Origin: an uncultured Ruminococcus sp.
GTDB taxonomy: Bacteria > Bacillota > Clostridia > Oscillospirales > Ruminococcaceae
DNA length: 11,813 nt
Direction: 5' to 3'
Assembly (NCBI GenBank): GCA_946186215.1
Contig: CAMHMM010000032.1
Coordinates: forward strand, 1-11,813
The position numbers and the translations under genes are program-made. The notes below the pieces were generated by a model. The model was not told where the DNA came from, did not search any database, and saw nothing but the letters and a program-made list of their open reading frames with translations. Shown in pieces: positions 7,674 through 11,813 of this stretch (positions are counted from its first letter, which is position 1; each line of letters starts with the position of its first letter).

Positions 7674-8391
7674 TGCTTATAACTCCCATAAGTATGAGTG
7701 CTTCCTTTGCAGCCTGCTGCTCGGCCTGCTTTTTGGTGTGTCCTGTGCCCTTACCGATGACTGCACCGTTTAAAAGCACATTGACAACATATTTCTTGTC
7801 ATGCTCGGGACCTGACTCGCTCTCGATCACATACTCCACCTTTTCCTCGGGGTTGCGCTGGATTATCTCCTGAAGCACGGTCTTGTGATCCTGCAGTGCC
7901 TTTGCAGTGTCGCGGTTGAGATCCTTGGGAATAAATCCCAGCACATATTCCCGTGCGGCTTCTATGCCGCCGTCAAGGTAGATGGCGGCGATGACCGCCT
8001 CAAATGCATCTGAGACGATGGAGGGGCGCTTTCTGCCGCCGCAGTTTTCCTCGCCGCGGCTGAGAAAGATGTGATTTCCCAGATCGATCCTCTCGGCAAA
8101 GCCGAACAGTGCCCTTTCACACACCAGTGCTGCCCTTATCTTGGTAAGGTCGCCCTCGGGAAGGTGTGAGAAATGCCTGAACAGATGATCGGAAACTACG
8201 ATGGAAAGAACGCTGTCTCCCAGAAATTCAAGACGCTCGTTTGAGCTGTTGCGCCCTTTGAGCTCATTTGCGAATGAGGAATGGGAAAGGGCTTCAAAGA
8301 GCAGCTTCTTGTTTTTGAATGTGTAGCCGATCACTTTTTCAAATTCTTCAAGCTTATCTGTATATTTTTCGTATTCTGCCATATCCGTCAC
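7660..8391 (-). CDS. rnc: Ribonuclease III
   Basis: RNase III cleaves double-stranded RNA, processing the rRNA precursor and some mRNAs. At 243 residues it has the usual two domains. The nuclease domain carries the signature NERLEFLGD (51-59), giving the metal-binding Glu52, Glu55 and Asp59, and a second acidic cluster SDAFEAVIAAIYLDGG with Asp128 and Glu131. The dsRNA-binding domain (about 168-237) has LQEIIQR, a VNVLLNG strand and GHTKKQAEQQAAKEAL, the lysine-rich helix that grips the RNA backbone. All catalytic residues are present. The longest start is a GTG at 8391 whose bases overlap the plsX stop as GTGA; an ATG at 8382 is the alternative, and neither has a strong Shine-Dalgarno. Translation is probably coupled to plsX. 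The 3' end overlaps the membrane-protein gene by 14 nt. Identification is secure; the start is uncertain by three codons. Confidence 0.97.
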   Translation of the reverse strand: MTDMAEYEKYTDKLEEFEKVIGYTFKNKKLLFEALSHSSFANELKGRNSSNERLEFLGDSVLSIVVSDHLFRHFSHLPEGDLTKIRAALVCERALFGFAERIDLGNHIFLSRGEENCGGRKRPSIVSDAFEAVIAAIYLDGGIEAAREYVLGFIPKDLNRDTAKALQDHKTVLQEIIQRNPEEKVEYVIESESGPEHDKKYVVNVLLNGAVIGKGTGHTKKQAEQQAAKEALILMGVISNAVL

Positions 8392-9383
8392 TTTTTCATG
8401 GTTTCCAGAGCCCGTGTGATCTCGCCTGTGATATCTCCCTCAACGCACTGCTTTGCCTGTCTGATGGCGTTGAAGAAAGCCTTTCCGTTGGAGCTGCCGT
8501 GTGCCTTTATGACAGGTCTTGAAACGCCTATCATAACAGCGCCGCCTACCTCGGTGTAGTCCAGCTTCTTGCGGAATGCTTTGATCTTTTTCAGGATGAG
8601 CAGCGCCGCAAGCTTTGAAAGAAAGCCGTCTGTGAGCATTGATTTGAGCTCGTTTGCAAAGAATACGCCCATGCCCTCATAGAGCTTCAGCGCAACATTG
8701 CCCGTAAATCCGTCAGCTACCACTACCTCACATTTGCCGTGGGGTATATCTCTTGCTTCAAGATTGCCGTAGAAATCAACAGGCGCGTTTTTGAGAAGTG
8801 CATATGCCTCCTTGTCAAGATCGCGTCCCTTCGTATCCTCGGCACCAACATTCACAAGGCCGACCTTGGGGCTCTTTATGCCCATAACGCGGTTCATGTA
8901 TACGCTGCCCATGATGCCGAACTGTACGAGCATCTCAGGGCGGCACTCAACATTCGCGCCTGCATCAAGAAGCATCATATAGCCCTTTGCAGTGGGCATG
9001 ATCGGAGCCAGCGCGGGGCGCTTTATACCCTTGATGCGCTTTGCAATCATCGTGGCACCCACAACGAGAGCGCCTGTGCTGCCCGCACTTACGAATGCGT
9101 CACCGCTGCCCTCTGCGAGCATTTTGAGCCCTACTGCCATGGAGCAGTCACTGCGGCTCTTGATTATCTCCGTGGGCTCTTCGTGTATGTCTATCACACT
9201 TTCCGTGTGGACTATATCCATATTATCCAGCGAAATGCCGTTTTCCTCCGCGCATTTCTTTATCTTCTGCTCATCTCCCGTAAGGGTGATGTGGACACCC
9301 AGCTCGCGTACAGCCTGTGCAGCGCCCTCGAGCACCGCAAGAGGAGCATTGTCACCGCCGAAGGCATCAATTACTATATTCAT
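8388..9383 (-). CDS. plsX: Phosphate acyltransferase PlsX
   Basis: PlsX is a peripheral membrane enzyme that converts acyl-ACP and phosphate to acyl-phosphate, the donor used by PlsY to acylate glycerol-3-phosphate in the first step of phospholipid synthesis. The 331-residue length matches the family (B. subtilis 333). Diagnostic stretches are MNIVIDAFGGDNAP at the N-terminus, SAGSTGALVVGA, RPALAPIMPTAKG, LDAGANVECRPEMLVQFG, GLVNVGAEDTKG, VVADGFTGNVALKLYEG and DYTEVGGAVMIGVSRPVIKAHG, all in the expected order. ATG at 9383 has AAGAGGT (9389-9395) five bases upstream and starts three bases after the trmFO stop. The stop overlaps the rnc start by 4 nt. In many Firmicutes plsX is followed by acpP and then rnc; here acpP is missing, so the acyl carrier must be encoded elsewhere. 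No frameshift or missing motif is seen. Confidence 0.98.
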   Translation of the reverse strand: MNIVIDAFGGDNAPLAVLEGAAQAVRELGVHITLTGDEQKIKKCAEENGISLDNMDIVHTESVIDIHEEPTEIIKSRSDCSMAVGLKMLAEGSGDAFVSAGSTGALVVGATMIAKRIKGIKRPALAPIMPTAKGYMMLLDAGANVECRPEMLVQFGIMGSVYMNRVMGIKSPKVGLVNVGAEDTKGRDLDKEAYALLKNAPVDFYGNLEARDIPHGKCEVVVADGFTGNVALKLYEGMGVFFANELKSMLTDGFLSKLAALLILKKIKAFRKKLDYTEVGGAVMIGVSRPVIKAHGSSNGKAFFNAIRQAKQCVEGDITGEITRALETMKK

Positions 9384-9386
9384 ATG

Positions 9387-10658
9387 TTACCTCTTTTCCG
9401 CAAGATCTCTGTCCTGCTTTCCTCTTATCGTTTCCGTAAGCGGCGGGAGTATGCCCATATTAGCGCCCATGGGCTGCAGATCGGTCACGCTTTTGTCGGA
9501 TATATAGCCGAGAAGTGCGCCGAGCATCGTATCGGCCGGGAGTATCAGCCGCTTTTCGGATACCGCGTTTATTCCCGCAAGAATGCCCGATGCGGCGGAT
9601 TCCATATAGCCCTCCACTCCCGTGATCTGCCCCGCAAAGAACAGGTCCTTCCTGCTCCTTACCGAAAGATCGGCATTCAAAAGCTTCGGGGAATCTATGA
9701 ATGAATTTCTGTGCATAACACCGTAGCGCACGAACTCCGCATTTTCAAGTCCTGGTATCATGGAAAATACCCGTTTCTGCTCGCCGAATTTCAGATTTGT
9801 CTGAAAGCCCACGATATTGTAAAGCGTTCCTGCAGAGTTTTCTTTTCTCAGCTGTACAGCCGCCCATGGTCTGTGCCCCGTGCGGGGATCGGTAAGTCCC
9901 ACAGGCTTCATCGCACCGTAGCGCACTGCATCCGCGCCGCGCTTTGCCAGCACCTCTATGGGCATACAGCCCTCATAGACCTTGAACTGATCACGGCTGC
10001 TTTTTTCAAACTCGTGCAGCTCCACGCTTTGTGCGTTGACAAGCTCATGGTGGAAACGCTCATATTCTTCCTTGTTGAACGGGCAGTTTATATAGTCGCC
10101 CTCGGCATTTTCGCCCCTGCCGTAACGCGATGCGAAAAAGGCCTTTTCCATGTCTATTGACTCGGCGGTGACTATGGGCGCTGCGGCATCGTGAAAGTGG
10201 AGCATACCGCCTGTGAGAGCCTCGATGCTCTCTGCAAGCTTCCCTTCTGTCAGCGGCCCCGTAGCGATGATAACACTTTCGCCTGTATCGGGTATCTGTG
10301 TTATTTCCTCGTGTATCACTTCGATGAGCGGCTCGCTCATTATGCGCTCTGTCACAGCGGCCGTGAAAAGGTCGCGGTCTACCGCAAGGGCACCGCCTGC
10401 ATCCACCGCACATTCTGCGGCACATTCAAGGGTGAGGGAGCCCAGCCTGCGCATCTCCTCCTTGAGAAGTCCCGCAGCCGAATTTACCCTTGCCGCTTTG
10501 AAGGAATTAGAGCATACAAGCTCCGCAAATGTTTCTTTTTTATGGGCAGGGGAGTATTTAATGGGCTTTTGCTCGAAAAGTCTTACCCTGATGCCCCGCC
10601 GTGCCGCCGCCCATGCCGCTTCACAGCCTGCAAGCCCCGCTCCGACTATGGTTACCAT
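9387..10658 (-). CDS. trmFO: Methylenetetrahydrofolate--tRNA-(uracil-5-)-methyltransferase TrmFO
   Basis: TrmFO is a flavoenzyme that methylates U54 in the T-loop of tRNA using methylenetetrahydrofolate and FADH2; it is the Firmicute counterpart of SAM-dependent TrmA. With the ATG at 10658 the protein has 423 residues. It starts MVTIVGAGLAG, the FAD-binding GxGxxG, then FEQKP, ELVCSNSF with Cys49, AGGALAVDR, and YEGCMPIEVLAKRG with Cys231; these two cysteines correspond to the catalytic pair known in B. subtilis TrmFO (53 and 226). Near the C-terminus are LFFAGQITGVEGY and ESAASGILAG, the second FAD contact. A longer GTG start at 10685 is possible but unlikely: a clean AGGAGT (10665-10670) lies six bases before the ATG. 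It is probably the first gene of the - strand operon, with plsX three bases downstream. Confidence 0.97.
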   Translation of the reverse strand: MVTIVGAGLAGCEAAWAAARRGIRVRLFEQKPIKYSPAHKKETFAELVCSNSFKAARVNSAAGLLKEEMRRLGSLTLECAAECAVDAGGALAVDRDLFTAAVTERIMSEPLIEVIHEEITQIPDTGESVIIATGPLTEGKLAESIEALTGGMLHFHDAAAPIVTAESIDMEKAFFASRYGRGENAEGDYINCPFNKEEYERFHHELVNAQSVELHEFEKSSRDQFKVYEGCMPIEVLAKRGADAVRYGAMKPVGLTDPRTGHRPWAAVQLRKENSAGTLYNIVGFQTNLKFGEQKRVFSMIPGLENAEFVRYGVMHRNSFIDSPKLLNADLSVRSRKDLFFAGQITGVEGYMESAASGILAGINAVSEKRLILPADTMLGALLGYISDKSVTDLQPMGANMGILPPLTETIRGKQDRDLAEKR

Positions 10659-10664
10659 GGCAGC

Positions 10665-10670
10665 ACTCCT
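10665..10670 (-). promoter_or_regulatory. Shine-Dalgarno of trmFO that decides the start
   Basis: On the - strand AGGAGT lies six bases before the ATG at 10658. It falls inside the nine-codon extension that a GTG start at 10685 would add. A near-consensus ribosome binding site at the right distance shows the ATG is the true start, giving a protein that begins directly with the FAD-binding strand. Confidence 0.8.
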
Positions 10671-10681
10671 GACTGATAATG

Positions 10682-10715
10682 ACACATGAAGACCGTATGG
10701 ACAATTTTCATGTGT
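10682..10715. repeat. 9-bp inverted repeat upstream of trmFO
   Basis: ACACATGAA (10682-10690) and TTCATGTGT (10707-10715) are perfect inverted copies separated by 16 bases, just upstream of the trmFO ribosome binding site. On the + strand the second arm is followed by a T-rich run (TTGCTTTTGTGTTTCTT), so it could end antisense transcription entering from the left. On the - strand no U-tract follows. It could be an operator or a leader hairpin for the trmFO operon. Its function is undetermined. Confidence 0.4.
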
Positions 10716-10723
10716 TGCTTTTG

Positions 10724-10757
10724 TGTTTCTTCCCTGCCATCGGGCAGGGAAGAAACA
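10724..10757 (-). terminator. 15-bp perfect hairpin downstream of the mannanase gene
   Basis: Arms of 15 bases (10724-10738 and 10743-10757) are perfectly complementary around a four-base loop; on the - strand the stem opens TGTTTCTTCCCTGCC. It begins seven bases after the mannanase stop codon, the usual place for a terminator. The following bases on the - strand are CAAAAGCAAC, so the U-tract of a standard intrinsic terminator is missing. It may still terminate weakly, or protect the mRNA 3' end from exonucleases. Confidence 0.55.
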
Positions 10758-10763
10758 TCCGGT

Positions 10764-11813
10764 TTATTTGAAATATTTCTTTGTATCTTCAAGGGTGAGC
10801 ACATTCTTGTGGCCGTACACCCTTTTCCACATTTCCACTTCCGTGTATTCTCCGGAGAGAGAATTTCCCTTTACGCAGAATTCTCCGCCCCATACGCAGA
10901 ACCAGCTCCACATGGTGCCTGCCTGTTTTGCCTTGTCTATATCGAAAAGGCAGCCGTTTTCCGTGAGGGCTATTATCTTGTTCGTTGATGTGTATTTTGA
11001 AGCCTCGAGGAATTTGGAGCTCTGAGCGCCGTACTGATGCTGATCGGGGTAGATATCCTCGCCTATTATATCCACATATTTGTCGCCGGGGTACCAGCTC
11101 TTTGACTGACCGTTCCATACCCAGATAAGGTTATTGAGCTTGTGCGTTTTGGTGAGCCTGTTGTACACGAGCTTCCACAGCTTCTTGTAGGCATCAGCTC
11201 CGTCCGAGCCCCACCAGAACCAGCCGCCGCTTGCCTCATGGAGAGGGCGGAAAAGTACGGGAACATCGTTTTTCTGCAGTATCTTCAGCTTTTCAGCGAT
11301 GGCATCTATATCCCTGACCAGAAGCTTGTAATCAGCGCTATTGGGATTGCTCATTATTTTTGAAAGCTTCATGCCGTGGACATTTTCCGTGTAGAAATTG
11401 CCCCACCATGCGGGGTTGCCGTCCTTATCCTTGCCGCTGTTGACAAATTTCTCCGGAGCGCCCCAGTGCCAGCAGATGGTGACGATACCGCCTGCCTTGT
11501 GAAATTCGATAGCTTCCTCAACTGTTTTTGAGGATGCGCCCATCTTCACACGGGATGGAGAATAATCCATAAGGTCGAGCCCCATGATCGCGGGAGTTTT
11601 GCCCGTTGCCTTTTTGATCGCCTTGAATTCCTTGCTGTTGAGGCCGCCGTCGCACTGCTGCCCTGATATTACATTCTTTCCGTAGTTGTCGCCGATGAAT
11701 TTCATCAGCTTCTTTGCGGATTTGGATGCGTTGGGGTTTGAAAGCTTTGTATCGGCTTTGTAGAGATCGTCTGTCCTGACATCAGCGGCGCTGACATCCA
11801 GGCAGTCGAGCCT
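10764..11813 (-). CDS. GH26 endo-beta-1,4-mannanase, C-terminal part (5' end beyond window)
   Basis: This is a glycoside hydrolase family 26 enzyme, most likely a secreted beta-mannanase attacking mannan and galactomannan in plant cell walls. The frame is open to the window edge, so 349 C-terminal residues are visible and any signal peptide lies outside. Family landmarks are GKNVISGQQ at the domain start, GIVTICWHWGAP, and LFRPLHEASGGWFWWG. The Glu of that last stretch (codon 11235-11237) is the expected acid/base, and the Glu of ALTENG (codon 10959-10961) the nucleophile. The segment before the catalytic domain contains LDCLDVSAADV, which resembles the last strand of a carbohydrate-binding module such as CBM35, followed by a Lys/Asp/Ser/Asn linker; this is a weak inference. 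The protein stops soon after the catalytic domain, so no C-terminal dockerin or anchor is present. A Met codon at 11705 is internal and not the start. It is upstream of trmFO on the same strand but functionally unrelated. Confidence 0.93.
   Translation of the reverse strand, partial: RLDCLDVSAADVRTDDLYKADTKLSNPNASKSAKKLMKFIGDNYGKNVISGQQCDGGLNSKEFKAIKKATGKTPAIMGLDLMDYSPSRVKMGASSKTVEEAIEFHKAGGIVTICWHWGAPEKFVNSGKDKDGNPAWWGNFYTENVHGMKLSKIMSNPNSADYKLLVRDIDAIAEKLKILQKNDVPVLFRPLHEASGGWFWWGSDGADAYKKLWKLVYNRLTKTHKLNNLIWVWNGQSKSWYPGDKYVDIIGEDIYPDQHQYGAQSSKFLEASKYTSTNKIIALTENGCLFDIDKAKQAGTMWSWFCVWGGEFCVKGNSLSGEYTEVEMWKRVYGHKNVLTLEDTKKYFK

Noticed and set aside
8739..9704. A + strand open frame of 321 codons spanning the plsX/trmFO junction
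   Set aside because: It is antisense to two firmly identified genes and has no domain signature; it is rich in His, Cys and Tyr as expected of a shadow frame.
10676..10704. Possible trmFO promoter on the - strand: TTGTCC, a 17-base spacer and CATTAT with a TG just before it
   Set aside because: Each box matches consensus at only four of six positions, and the predicted transcript start would fall on the Shine-Dalgarno, leaving almost no leader.
1..11813. Search for a mobile element, CRISPR array, toxin-antitoxin, retron, tRNA or riboswitch
   Set aside because: No transposase, integrase, regularly spaced repeats, reverse transcriptase or cloverleaf sequence was recognised, and nearly all bases are accounted for by conserved genes.

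Overview
The window is an ordinary chromosomal stretch of a Firmicute. It most resembles a fibre-degrading Clostridia of the Ruminococcus / Oscillospiraceae type. This rests on the rnc – radical SAM – smc gene order seen in many Clostridia, a folate-type TrmFO, the clostridial style of the ribosomal and SMC proteins, and a GH26 mannanase suited to a plant-fibre diet. The genus is inferred from gene content only; no 16S rRNA or other species marker is present.

Left part, + strand (1-1763): the 3' part of rpsB (ribosomal protein S2, cut by the window edge) and complete tsf (EF-Ts). A 13-bp perfect hairpin lies between them, and a clear intrinsic terminator follows tsf. This is the classic translation-factor operon.

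Converging on it from the - strand is a single GNAT acetyltransferase gene (1794-2303). Its 185-nt upstream region holds two overlapping, mutually exclusive inverted repeats.

Middle part, - strand (2489-10658, read right to left): trmFO, plsX, rnc, a small membrane protein, a radical SAM protein and smc. Gaps are 3 nt (trmFO/plsX), a 4-nt GTGA overlap (plsX/rnc), a 14-nt overlap (rnc/membrane protein), 1 nt (membrane protein/radical SAM) and 48 nt (radical SAM/smc). This looks like one transcription unit combining tRNA modification, phospholipid synthesis, RNA processing, an Elp3-like radical SAM enzyme and chromosome condensation. The acpP gene that often sits between plsX and rnc, and the ftsY gene that often follows smc, are absent here.

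Right edge, - strand (10764-11813): the C-terminal 349 residues of a GH26 beta-mannanase with both catalytic glutamates. It is separated from trmFO by about 105 nt that contain a 15-bp perfect hairpin and a second inverted repeat.

I found no rRNA, tRNA, CRISPR array, insertion sequence, phage gene or defence system. The most useful observations are start-site corrections (trmFO, radical SAM, rnc, rpsB), the conserved but uncharacterised radical SAM / membrane-protein pair inside the operon, and several strong non-coding hairpins. I do not see convincing evidence of a new biological system.
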